The position numbers and the translations under genes are program-made. Below the pieces are notes generated by a model. That model saw only the letters and a program-made list of their open reading frames with translations, did no database searches and was not told the DNA's origin. DNA of 19,002 nt from DAOOVD01 sp035369845 (GTDB taxonomy: Bacteria > Bacillota > Desulfotomaculia > Desulfotomaculales > Pelotomaculaceae): positions 1 through 19,002 of the forward strand of contig DAOOVD010000047.1 of NCBI GenBank assembly GCA_035369845.1, read 5' to 3'. This document shows positions 5,788-13,765 of this stretch, in pieces (the stretch's first letter is position 1; each line of letters opens with the position of its first letter).

Positions 5788-6129
5788 TCAGGTAATAAGC
5801 ACCTGAATTTTGGCCAAAACCTCCGCAATAACCTTTCCTGGTGCTTTGCATAAAAATTCTGCCTTGCGAACCCGCCAGTCAAGATTCTTAACCTGATCTG
5901 CCAGCACCACTCCAGAGACGTTTAAATTCGGAGGCAGTTGCACCTCAAAAGGATATCCTTTAGCCTTTGATGTGATAGGGCACATAATGGCCAGGCCAAC
6001 CTTGCTGTTATACGCCCCTGGTGAGATTACCAGTGCCGGCCGGCGGCCGGCCGGCTCATGCCCTGCTTGCGGACCGAACTGGAGCCATACGATATCGCCT
6101 CGTTCTGGGCAGTAAGCCGGTTCTACCAT
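5788..6129 (-). CDS. mazF: MazF/PemK-type endoribonuclease toxin
   Basis: The 113-residue protein has the complete PemK/MazF fold order: RGDIVWLQFG, then AGRRPALVISP (R29/R30), CPITS (T53), and the VVLADQVKNLDW segment (Q79). The Arg, Thr and Gln positions agree with the mRNA-interferase active site known from the family, so it should be a sequence-specific mRNA-cleaving toxin. Its ATG overlaps the end of mazE by 7 nt, implying translational coupling with the antitoxin. Length is normal and no lesion is seen. The stop faces the DUF2935 gene, 59 bp away. Confidence 0.93.
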   Translation of the reverse strand: MVEPAYCPERGDIVWLQFGPQAGHEPAGRRPALVISPGAYNSKVGLAIMCPITSKAKGYPFEVQLPPNLNVSGVVLADQVKNLDWRVRKAEFLCKAPGKVIAEVLAKIQVLIT

Positions 6130-6356
6130 ATTTCTCTCCCTACAGGAGGTCCGGAATTTACTTCTTCATGAATATTTTGAGGTGTTATTTCGTTCAATAG
6201 TGTCTCCAGATCGTATTTTTTCCGGCCAATTATAATTGCATTGTCTTTAACATGAAGATCAACCGGCATACCTTCAACCAGGCCGATTTTTTGTGCTATT
6301 GACTTTGGAATGCGAATTCCTAAGCTGTTACCCCATTTAGTAACATGGGACTGCAT
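6123..6356 (-). CDS. mazE: MazE-type AbrB-fold antitoxin
   Basis: The 77-residue protein begins MQSHVTKWGNSLGIRIPKSI, the classic SpoVT/AbrB swapped-hairpin DNA-binding motif of MazE antitoxins. An acidic C-terminal region (LETLLNEITPQNIHEE) is the expected toxin-neutralising tail. The start at 6356 is preferred over an upstream in-frame TTG because GGGGGAGGT lies 7 nt ahead of this ATG. It is the first gene of the mazEF operon, behind the promoter at 6392-6420, and is likely to repress it. Confidence 0.93.
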   Translation of the reverse strand: MQSHVTKWGNSLGIRIPKSIAQKIGLVEGMPVDLHVKDNAIIIGRKKYDLETLLNEITPQNIHEEVNSGPPVGREIW

Positions 6357-6391
6357 TATTTGGACCTCCCCCAAAAAATCTGTTTATACAT

Positions 6392-6420
6392 AGTATATAC
6401 TTTTTATTCGAAACTATCAA
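6392..6420 (-). promoter_or_regulatory. mazEF promoter with palindromic -10 region
   Basis: On the minus strand TTGATA (6420-6415), a 17-bp spacer and TATACT (6397-6392) form a strong promoter about 36 bp before the mazE start. The -10 lies within a perfect 10-bp palindrome AGTATATACT (6392-6401), a likely site for autorepression by MazE or MazEF. The operator role is inferred. Confidence 0.7.
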
Positions 6421-6447
6421 GAACTAAAAAATTTTAATAACCAGGCG

Positions 6448-6465
6448 GCCCGGGCAACCCCGGGC
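6448..6465 (+). repeat. Perfect GC hairpin between mazEF and hsdM
   Basis: GCCCGGG-CAAC-CCCGGGC (7-bp stem, 4-nt loop) lies between the divergent mazEF promoter and hsdM, without a T run. The rest of 6421-6589 shows no supportable gene and no clear hsdM promoter. Confidence 0.5.
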
Positions 6466-6589
6466 TATATGCTTTTGGGTGCGATGCTGTCTTATGATGA
6501 TATCGGATACTTCGATGAATACAAGGAACTCCCTTTAAGCATGTCGAATATTACCAGAAGTTTTTTCTTTAATGTTAGTGGAGGTCAGC

Positions 6590-8623
6590 ATGAACAATTT
6601 CAACGAGAAGGCAAGTTTTATCTGGTCCATAGCGGAGCTGCTGCGGGACAGCTTTAAACGGAGCAAGTACCAGGACGTGATCCTGCCCCTGACGGTCCTG
6701 CGGCGCATCGACTGCGTGCTCCAGCCGGCCAAGGAAGAGGTGCTCAAGGTCTACAACAGGCTGAAGGGCAAGCTTGAAAACCTGGCCCCCCAGCTCTGCC
6801 GGGCATCCGGCTATGCCTTTTACAATACATCTCCCTATGATTTCGAGCGGCTGCTGGACGACGCCCCGAACCTGGCCGCCAACCTGCGGGCCTATATTAA
6901 CAACTTCAGCGACAACATGCGCGAAGTTCTGGAGAAGTTCGACTTCGACAACACCATTACCAAGCTGGATGACGCGGGGCTGCTTTTCCTGGTTCTTGAG
7001 AGGTTCAAGAACATTGACCTGCACCCGGACAGGGTAAGCAATCTGGAGATGGGCTACATCTTCGAGGAGTTGATCCGGAAATTTAACGAGGCCCTGAATG
7101 AAAACCCCGGGGAGCACTTCACCCCGCGGGAAGTGATCCGCTTAATGGTCAACCTCTTATTAGCCCGGGATGCGGAAGCTTTGAGCCGGAACCACATCGT
7201 CCGCACGGTCTATGACCCGTGCGCCGGTTCCGGAGGCATGCTCACCATCGCCAAGGAGAGGATACTTGAGATCAACCCGCATGCCGACGTGCACTTGTTC
7301 GGGCAGGAGGTCAACCCGGAAACCTTCGCCGTGTGCAAATCAGACCTGTACATGAAAAGCCCCGACGGACGGGACGCCGAGAACATCAAGTTTGGAAGCA
7401 CCCTGTCCAGCGACCGGCACCGGGACAAGAGCTTTGATTATCTATTGACCAACCCCCCGTTCGGGAAAGAGTGGAAGATGGACCAGGCTGCTGTTGAGGC
7501 GGAGCACGAGCGGGGCTATACCGGGCGCTTCGGGGCCGGGCTGCCGCGCATAAGCGACGGCCAGCTCCTCTTCCTCCAGCATATGCTGGGGAGGATGAAG
7601 GATCCCGGACAGGGAGGCAGCCGTGTGGCCATAGTTATGAACGGCTCTCCTCTTTTCACCGGGGACGCCGGGAGCGGTGAAAGCGAGATTCGCCGCTGGA
7701 TCCTGGAAAACGACTGGCTGGAGGCCATTGTCTCCCTGCCTGAACAGCTCTTCTACAACACGGGCATTGCAACCTACGTGTGGATTCTGACCAACCGCAA
7801 GGAAGATAAACGCAAACATAAGGTGCAGCTAATCAACGCCACGAGCTTCTGGGCGCCTATGCGAAAGAGCCTCGGCGACAAGCGCCGGGAGATATCCGCC
7901 GATCAGATAGAGGAGATAACCAGGATATACCAGGCCTTTGAGGAAGGTGAGCACTCCAGGATATTTGACACCGCCGACTTCGGCTACCGCAAGATCACCG
8001 TGGAGCGCCCCCTGCGCCTCAACTTCCGGGCCAGCCCGGAGCGCATTGCCCGCCTCCGGGAAGAGAGGGCGTTCATAAACCTGGCCGTGAGCAAGAAGAA
8101 AAACAGGGAGGAGAAGACCGCCGAAGAAGCCCGGGGGCGCGTGCAGCAGCAAGCGATACTGGACATGCTGGCGGCAATGCCTGACACCCTGTTCAAGGAC
8201 CGCCCGTCCTTCGAGAAGCAGCTTGACCAGGCCATAAAAAACAGCGGCCTGAAGCTGGCCGCCACGGTCCGCAAGGCCATTCTCTCCGCTCTCTCCGAGC
8301 GCGATGAAACAGCCGAAATATGCCGGGACAAAGATGGTAACCCGGAGCCCGACCCGGAACTGCGGGATACGGAAAACGCGCCGCTGAAGGAAGACATACA
8401 GGCTTTCTTTGAAAGAGAGGTAAAGCCCCACGTTCCAGACGCCTGGATTAACACCGCCATCCGGGACCACAAGGACGGGCAAGTCGGCAAGGTGGGTTAC
8501 GAGATTAACTTCAACCGCTACTTCTACAGGTACCAGCCGCCCCGCCCCCTGGAGGAAATCGAGGCGGAAATCAGGGCGCTGGAGCAGGAGATACTGGAAA
8601 TGCTGCGGGAGGTGGCAGGTTAG
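6590..8623 (+). CDS. hsdM: Type I restriction-modification DNA methyltransferase subunit
   Basis: HsdM transfers a methyl group from S-adenosylmethionine to adenine in the target site and joins HsdS and HsdR in the cytosolic R-M complex. The 677-residue protein has an N-terminal helical HsdM_N domain (about 1-130), GEHFTPREVIRLMVNLL, the SAM-binding motif DPCAGSGG (209-216) and the catalytic NPPF (288-291). A C-terminal extension of about 180 residues is rich in charged helices, making it longer than the roughly 500-residue classical HsdM, though such lengths are common in this subfamily. ATG 6590 has GTGGAGGT 4-5 nt upstream; the in-frame ATG 6572 lies before this ribosome site. It is the first gene of the operon; hsdS starts 1 nt after its stop. 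Confidence 0.95.
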   Translation: MNNFNEKASFIWSIAELLRDSFKRSKYQDVILPLTVLRRIDCVLQPAKEEVLKVYNRLKGKLENLAPQLCRASGYAFYNTSPYDFERLLDDAPNLAANLRAYINNFSDNMREVLEKFDFDNTITKLDDAGLLFLVLERFKNIDLHPDRVSNLEMGYIFEELIRKFNEALNENPGEHFTPREVIRLMVNLLLARDAEALSRNHIVRTVYDPCAGSGGMLTIAKERILEINPHADVHLFGQEVNPETFAVCKSDLYMKSPDGRDAENIKFGSTLSSDRHRDKSFDYLLTNPPFGKEWKMDQAAVEAEHERGYTGRFGAGLPRISDGQLLFLQHMLGRMKDPGQGGSRVAIVMNGSPLFTGDAGSGESEIRRWILENDWLEAIVSLPEQLFYNTGIATYVWILTNRKEDKRKHKVQLINATSFWAPMRKSLGDKRREISADQIEEITRIYQAFEEGEHSRIFDTADFGYRKITVERPLRLNFRASPERIARLREERAFINLAVSKKKNREEKTAEEARGRVQQQAILDMLAAMPDTLFKDRPSFEKQLDQAIKNSGLKLAATVRKAILSALSERDETAEICRDKDGNPEPDPELRDTENAPLKEDIQAFFEREVKPHVPDAWINTAIRDHKDGQVGKVGYEINFNRYFYRYQPPRPLEEIEAEIRALEQEILEMLREVAG

Positions 8624-8624
8624 A

Positions 8625-10013
8625 ATGCCACAAGAACCTTCTCCTATGACCATACATTGGAAGGTTTATTCAACATATAATAGTATAAATGTCGAATGGC
8701 TTGATAATATCCCTAACCACTGGAAAGTAAAAGCATTGAGAAGAATACTCTTGAATGGAACAGATGGTATCAAGATTGGTCCATTTGGTAGTCAATTAAA
8801 GTTAGAATACATGAAGGACTCTGGCTACAGAGTATATGGACAAGAACATGTAATTTATCGTGATTTTAGTATAGGTTCTAAGTATATAGATGCGGTAAAG
8901 TATGATGAACTGAAAGGATACTCTATTAAGCCAGGAGATATAGTTGTTACAATGATGGGAACTACAGGTCGTTGTCAAGTCGTTCCAGAAGGAATAGAAC
9001 CGGGCATAATGGATTCGCACCTAATCAGGATACGTGTAAACGAATCAGAAATGATTCCAAGATTTGTTGCCTTGTTAATTAATGATGCTCATTATGTCAG
9101 AGAACAAATAAATGCACTCGGAAAAGGAGCAATAATGAGCGGATTAAACTCTTCAATAATAAAGACATTGCGACTAGTAATTCCTCCATTATGTGAGCAA
9201 AATACTATTTTAAGCTTTATTGATCGTCAAACATCCAAAATCGACGCCCTCATTACCAAAAAGGAGCGGCTCATCGAGCTATTACAGGAGAAGCGCGTTG
9301 CCCTGATCAGCCACGCTGTTACCAAAGGGCTTGACCCCACTGTGCCGGTGAAGGATTCGGGCGTGGAGTGGCTGAGGGAGATCCCGACACACTGGGGTAT
9401 TACAAAGTTGAAACGACATTTTACTGTTCAATTAGGGAAAATGTTATCACCAACAGCTTCCACGCCGGATGACACATTAGAACCATATTTACGTGCAGCG
9501 AATATTCAATGGGACGGGGTTGATGTTAGTGATATTAAAGAAATGTGGTTTAGTCCATCAGAAAAAGAAAAATATAGCTTAAAATATGGAGATCTACTTG
9601 TAAGCGAAGGCGGAGATGCTGGAAGATCAGCGCTGTGGAAAAGTGAATTGCCAGCTTGTTATATTCAGAATGCAATAAATCGTGTTAGAAGTAAAAATAG
9701 TAAAAATGGCTACTCTACCAAGTTTTTGTATTATTGGCTGTTTGTCTTAAAACAGTCTGGTTATATTGATATAATTTGCAGCAAGGCAACTATAAGTCAC
9801 CTTACTGCTGAGAAGCTAAAAGAAATCCCTATTATTGCTCTACCTGTTAATGAACAAGATTTGATAGTAATTTTTTTAGAGGAAAAGACTGCCAAGCTAA
9901 ATAAAATATGTCAGAAAATCAAAAATGCCATTAATAAACTTAAAGAATACCGCACCGCCCTCATCTCTGCCGCTGTGACAGGGAAAATTGATGTCAGGGG
10001 GGAAACTTTATGA
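8625..10013 (+). CDS. hsdS: Type I restriction-modification specificity subunit, two target-recognition domains
   Basis: HsdS sets the bipartite DNA target for both methylation and cleavage. In 462 residues the half-repeat plan is clear: VEWLDNIPNHW (about 23-33), TRD1 (about 35-190), central helices with KIDALITKKERLIELLQEKR and ALISHAVTKGLDP, a second VEWLREIPTHW (about 246-256), TRD2 (to about 400), and the closing helix with KLKEYRTALISAAVTGKIDVR. TRD-coding DNA (about 8640-9235 and 9400-9945) is AT-rich, while the conserved segments (about 9236-9396 and 9946-10010) are as GC-rich as hsdM and hsdR. That mosaic implies horizontal TRD replacement. ATG 8625 is 1 nt after hsdM's stop, with GGGAGGTGG inside hsdM's end as ribosome site; ATG 8646 (encoding MTIHW) is an alternative start. 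Confidence 0.94.
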   Translation: MPQEPSPMTIHWKVYSTYNSINVEWLDNIPNHWKVKALRRILLNGTDGIKIGPFGSQLKLEYMKDSGYRVYGQEHVIYRDFSIGSKYIDAVKYDELKGYSIKPGDIVVTMMGTTGRCQVVPEGIEPGIMDSHLIRIRVNESEMIPRFVALLINDAHYVREQINALGKGAIMSGLNSSIIKTLRLVIPPLCEQNTILSFIDRQTSKIDALITKKERLIELLQEKRVALISHAVTKGLDPTVPVKDSGVEWLREIPTHWGITKLKRHFTVQLGKMLSPTASTPDDTLEPYLRAANIQWDGVDVSDIKEMWFSPSEKEKYSLKYGDLLVSEGGDAGRSALWKSELPACYIQNAINRVRSKNSKNGYSTKFLYYWLFVLKQSGYIDIICSKATISHLTAEKLKEIPIIALPVNEQDLIVIFLEEKTAKLNKICQKIKNAINKLKEYRTALISAAVTGKIDVRGETL

Positions 10014-10090
10014 GCGACATCAAGCTATTCCGGGTTTTGGGAGACACAGTTGCGGAGCCTCTGTTTATCGAGAACTGTGAGGTGAGCTGA
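10010..10090 (+). CDS. 26-codon mini-ORF joining hsdS to hsdR, remnant of an R-M-associated protein
   Basis: The ATG overlaps the hsdS stop (ATGA) and the TGA overlaps the hsdR start by one base (TGATG), so ribosomes could pass through all three frames. The peptide begins MSDIKLFRVLGDTVAE. MSDIKLF plus a short variable turn is how a family of R-M-neighbouring proteins (predicted DUF5655/endonuclease-like) usually starts; I know this from memory only. Here the body of that protein is gone. GGGGGGAAA upstream may serve as ribosome site. It is probably a deletion scar kept because it couples translation of hsdR to hsdS. Confidence 0.5.
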   Translation: MSDIKLFRVLGDTVAEPLFIENCEVS

Positions 10091-13000
10091 TGGATTACTC
10101 CGAGAAGAACTTAGAGGAAACCATTGAGGCTGTGCTGCTGCAAGGCGGCCCTGATGAGGCATCCGGCTGGCCGAAGGTTTTACGCGATAAGGAAATGCTT
10201 TGCGGGGACGCTCCGGGTGGTTACCATAAACGCAAACCCGGGGATTACGACCGGGTGTTGTGCATTATCCCCCGCGATGCCCTGGATTTCATTTATGCCA
10301 CCCAGCCCAGGGAGTGGGAAAAATTCAAGAAGCAGCACGGGGCTGAGGCCAGAGAGAAGTTCCTCCTTCGCCTGTCCCAGGAGATCCGCAACCGGGGCAC
10401 CCTGGAAGTGCTGCGTAAAGGCATCAAGGCCAACGGCTGCAAATTCCAGTTGGCTTACTTCCGTCCGGCCAGCGGCCTGAATGAAGCCCTGCAGAGGCTT
10501 TATGAAGCAAATATCTTCTCTGCGGTCCGCCAGCTCAGGTACAGCCAGAAGAACGAGAACAGCCTGGACCTGGTCCTGTTCCTCAACGGCCTGCCTGTTT
10601 TTACTGCCGAGCTGAAAAACCCGTTCACTGGGCAGAACGTCCAGGACGCCATCAGGCAGTACCGCACCAGCCGGGATCCCAAGGAGCCGTTCTTCGCCTT
10701 CGGCCGCTGCCTGGCCCATTTTGCCGTCGATCCCGACCTGGTGTACATGACCACACACATACAAGGCCCTGAAACACGATTCCTCCCTTTCAACCAGGGC
10801 AACGGAACGGGGGCGGGCAACCCGCCCTCCTGGAAAGGCTTCTCCACCGCCTACCTCTGGGAGCAAATCTGGACCAGGGACAGCGTCCTCAACCTGATTC
10901 AGAACTTCATCCACATCGTTGAGGAGGAGGACGAGAAGGGCCGCAAGACGGGCAAGAAAAGCCTGATCTTCCCCCGCTACCACCAGCTTGACGCCGTGCG
11001 CCGCCTGGTTGCCCACGCCCGGGAAAACGGCCCGGGGCGCAATTACCTGATCCAGCACAGCGCCGGGAGCGGGAAAAGCAACTCCATAGCCTGGCTGGCG
11101 CAACAGCTGGCCGGCCTGCACGGCGCGGACGACAGGCGGGTGTTCGATTCCATTGTCATCATCACCGACCGCCGGGTGCTCGACCGCCAGTTGCAGCGCA
11201 CCGTGCGCCAGTTTGAGCAGACCCGTGGCATGGTGGAAAATATCGACCGGACCTCGCGCCAGTTGAAGGCCGCCCTGGAAGACGGGAAAAATATCATTGT
11301 TACTACCCTGCAGAAGTTCCCGGTGATAGTGAACGAGATAGGCGCCCTGCCAGGGAAGCGTTTCGCAGTCATAATCGACGAGGCCCATTCCTCCCAGAGC
11401 GGCGAGAGCACCAAGAGCCTGAAGGCGGTCCTGTCCGCCGGTAACCTTGAGGAAGCCGAGAAGGAGGACAGCATCGAGGAAGAGGACCTGGAAGACCGCA
11501 TAATCGCAGAGATGAAAACCCGGGGCAGATTGCCGAATGTCAGTTATTTCGCCTTTACCGCTACTCCAAAGTCGAAGACGTTGGAGATTTTCGGCACCCG
11601 CCAGCCGGACGGGTCCTACGTGCCCTTCAGCCTTTACTCCATGCGCCAGGCCATTGAGGAAGGGTTCATCCTCGATGTTCTGGAGAATTACACCACTTAC
11701 AAAACATACTTCAGCCTGCTGAAGAAGATAGAAGCGGACCCCAGGTATGACAAGAAGAAAGCCGTTTATCTTTTAAGGTCATTTGTTGACCTGCATGAAC
11801 ACGCCATTTCCAAGAAGGCAGCCATCATGGTCGAACACTTTGCCCAGAATATCGCCCACCGGATCGGCGGCAGGGCCAAGGCCATGGTGGTGACGCGCTC
11901 CAGGCTGCACGCGGTCCGCTACAAGCTGGCCTTTGACGGGTACCTGAAAAGAAAGTCCTACCCGTACAAAGCGCTGGTGGCCTTCTCCGGGACTGTCAGG
12001 GACGGCGGCGTGGATTACACTGAATCAGGCATGAACGGCTTCCCGGAGAAGCAGACTGCTGAGGTGTTCAAGCAAAATGACTGCCGCTTCCTGATTGTGG
12101 CCAACAAGTTCCAGACCGGTTTTGACCAGCCACTCCTGCATACCATGTACGTGGACAAAAAGATCGGCGGGGTCAACGCCGTCCAGACATTGAGCCGCCT
12201 GAACAGGGTTCATCCCGGAAAAAACGAGACCATGGTGCTGGATTTTGCCAACGAAGCCGAAGAAATACAGAAATCCTTTCAGCCGTACTACGAGAAGACA
12301 CTGCTTAAAGAAGGCACGGACCCCAACCTGCTCTACGACATTCAGGCCAGGCTGGAGGAATTCTGTTTCTACGGCAGCGACGATATTGAGCGCTTTGCAG
12401 CCATTTATTTTAACCCTGAAGGAACCCAGGACAAGCTGCATGCTGTATTGTCTCCGGTGCTTGCCAGGTTCGAGGAGGCGCCGGAAGACGAGAAAATTGA
12501 ATTCCGGGGGCAGCTCAAGGACTACGTGCGCCTGTACGCCTTTCTCTCGCAGGTCATCACTTTCCGGGATGCGGACCTGGAGAAGCTTTATGTTTTTGGC
12601 CGCTTCCTCCTGCGAAAGCTTCAGCTAAAGGGGGAGAAACTCCCGGTTGAGATCCAGCAGAACATAGACATGGAGTCCTATCGCATCAAGAAGACATCCG
12701 GCGGCAGGATCAGGCTTGAGCGCGGCCTGGGCGAGCTGCGGCCCCAGGGGCCTAAAGGGCCGCATACCCCGCCTGTAGAGGAGATGGAGCAGTTGTCCAA
12801 AATCATCCGGGAGCTGAATAAGCGCTTCGGCACGGACTTCACGGATGAGGACAGGGTATTTATCAAACAATTGGAGGCAAGGCTGGCCGCAGACACCGCA
12901 CTGGAAGCCAGTGTCAGGGTTAATACCAAAGACAACGCCCGGCTCACCTTCAACCATGTGGCCGGTGACCACATGCAGGACATGATCGACGCCAACTTTA

Positions 13001-13104
13001 AGTTTTACAAGCAGGTGAACGACAACCCGGAGTTTGCCGAGATGTTCTTTCAAATGTTGTTTGAACGGTATTACAAGAGCACAACCAGCCAGCTGACCAC
13101 TTAG
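10090..13104 (+). CDS. hsdR: Type I restriction enzyme endonuclease/translocase subunit
   Basis: HsdR pumps DNA with its ATP-driven motor and cuts it away from the recognition site when the target is unmethylated. The 1004-residue protein has an N-terminal PD-(D/E)xK nuclease with D160 (SLDLVLF) and E174-L-K176 (AELKN). The superfamily 2 helicase motifs follow: Walker A SAGSGKS (K329), DEAH (430-433), the TAT box in FAFTATP, and motif VI LSRLNRV (701-707). The C-terminal assembly domain is present. All key residues are intact, so restriction should be active. The ribosome site GAGGTGAG lies 3-6 nt before ATG 10090, inside the mini-ORF. It is the last gene of the operon; AACTCC/GGAGTT about 30 bp after the stop is at best a weak hairpin without a T run. 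Confidence 0.95.
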   Translation: MDYSEKNLEETIEAVLLQGGPDEASGWPKVLRDKEMLCGDAPGGYHKRKPGDYDRVLCIIPRDALDFIYATQPREWEKFKKQHGAEAREKFLLRLSQEIRNRGTLEVLRKGIKANGCKFQLAYFRPASGLNEALQRLYEANIFSAVRQLRYSQKNENSLDLVLFLNGLPVFTAELKNPFTGQNVQDAIRQYRTSRDPKEPFFAFGRCLAHFAVDPDLVYMTTHIQGPETRFLPFNQGNGTGAGNPPSWKGFSTAYLWEQIWTRDSVLNLIQNFIHIVEEEDEKGRKTGKKSLIFPRYHQLDAVRRLVAHARENGPGRNYLIQHSAGSGKSNSIAWLAQQLAGLHGADDRRVFDSIVIITDRRVLDRQLQRTVRQFEQTRGMVENIDRTSRQLKAALEDGKNIIVTTLQKFPVIVNEIGALPGKRFAVIIDEAHSSQSGESTKSLKAVLSAGNLEEAEKEDSIEEEDLEDRIIAEMKTRGRLPNVSYFAFTATPKSKTLEIFGTRQPDGSYVPFSLYSMRQAIEEGFILDVLENYTTYKTYFSLLKKIEADPRYDKKKAVYLLRSFVDLHEHAISKKAAIMVEHFAQNIAHRIGGRAKAMVVTRSRLHAVRYKLAFDGYLKRKSYPYKALVAFSGTVRDGGVDYTESGMNGFPEKQTAEVFKQNDCRFLIVANKFQTGFDQPLLHTMYVDKKIGGVNAVQTLSRLNRVHPGKNETMVLDFANEAEEIQKSFQPYYEKTLLKEGTDPNLLYDIQARLEEFCFYGSDDIERFAAIYFNPEGTQDKLHAVLSPVLARFEEAPEDEKIEFRGQLKDYVRLYAFLSQVITFRDADLEKLYVFGRFLLRKLQLKGEKLPVEIQQNIDMESYRIKKTSGGRIRLERGLGELRPQGPKGPHTPPVEEMEQLSKIIRELNKRFGTDFTDEDRVFIKQLEARLAADTALEASVRVNTKDNARLTFNHVAGDHMQDMIDANFKFYKQVNDNPEFAEMFFQMLFERYYKSTTSQLTT

Positions 13105-13188
13105 ATAAATTATTGGATTGATCTTGGGGAAACGAACTCCTTTAACCACGGGGGAGTTATTCGCCGAAATGGTGGAATCTGCTCAAAA

Positions 13189-13317
13189 ATGTCAAACAAA
13201 GAGAGAAAAAAATATGTCTTAATGAAAGAGGGAAAAATAAAATTTATAAAGAAAGATAAAATTATGAAAACACTTGATATTTTAGATGACGGAATTGTCA
13301 GACAAAAGAAAGGGTGA
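13189..13317 (+). CDS. Small lysine-rich protein of unknown function (possible)
   Basis: ATG 13189 to TGA 13315 gives 42 residues: MSNKERKKYVLMKEGKIKFI, then KKDKIMKTLDILDDGIVRQK, then KG. It is highly basic at the start with an acidic LDILDDG patch, and AT-rich compared with hsdR. The same frame is open all the way back to the hsdR stop. A GGTGGA tract lies about 12 nt upstream, which is far. It ends 4 nt before the gamma-glutamylcyclotransferase-like gene, whose ribosome site it contains, so it could be a coupled small gene or simply the leader of that gene. No family recognised. Confidence 0.35.
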   Translation: MSNKERKKYVLMKEGKIKFIKKDKIMKTLDILDDGIVRQKKG

Positions 13318-13321
13318 TTGC

Positions 13322-13744
13322 ATGTATCTGAACAATTTGTTCGTATACGGAACGTTGCTGCCCGGTATGGAAAACTACGACCGTTTTATAAAACCCCACA
13401 ATCCCGAGGTATATCAGGCGAAGGCGAAAGGGATCATGTACTGTTTGCTCGAGGACGGCTATCCTGTAGTGATTGACGGCGACGGCGAGGTAAAAGGGCT
13501 TTTGTATAATACAAGAGAACTTGCAATAATCCTGCCGGAAATTGACGAGATCGAGAAGTACACCGATGTCGAAAGCCAGAGTCATCTGATCAGGGAGATA
13601 AGGGACGTTGAAATCGTAGAAACGGGTGAAAAAGTGAAAGCTCATATGTATCTCTGGCCGCCGTCCAGAAAAGAATGGCTCAAAGAAAATGCTGTTGTCG
13701 TACCCGACGGTGACTGGGCCAGGTTCAAGCGGGAAAAGGCGTAA
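13322..13744 (+). CDS. Gamma-glutamylcyclotransferase-like (AIG2/GGCT fold) protein
   Basis: The N-terminal NLFVYGTLLPGMENYDRF is the substrate-binding loop signature of the GGCT/AIG2 family, which releases pyroglutamate from gamma-glutamyl amines or peptides. The rest follows the family plan: YPVVIDGDGEVKGLLYN, then LPEIDEIEKY, where the acidic residues sit at the usual catalytic position, then VEIVETGEKVKAHMYLW. At 140 residues it is full length and cytosolic. ATG 13322 is used because AAAGGGTGA lies 4-5 nt upstream; a start at 13286 is in frame but has no ribosome site. Substrate cannot be told from sequence. Confidence 0.85.
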   Translation: MYLNNLFVYGTLLPGMENYDRFIKPHNPEVYQAKAKGIMYCLLEDGYPVVIDGDGEVKGLLYNTRELAIILPEIDEIEKYTDVESQSHLIREIRDVEIVETGEKVKAHMYLWPPSRKEWLKENAVVVPDGDWARFKREKA

Positions 13745-13765
13745 CACCATCCGGCGGGGGCGCTG

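Noticed and set aside
6469..6657. Plus-strand 62-residue ORF before hsdM
   Set aside because: It runs out of frame into hsdM, has no ribosome site, and its second half is clearly the hsdM sequence in another frame.
10180..11388. Minus-strand ORF of 402 residues
   Set aside because: Antisense to the nuclease and motor region of hsdR, which has all its motifs; the translation is a low-complexity G/V/L/Q shadow.
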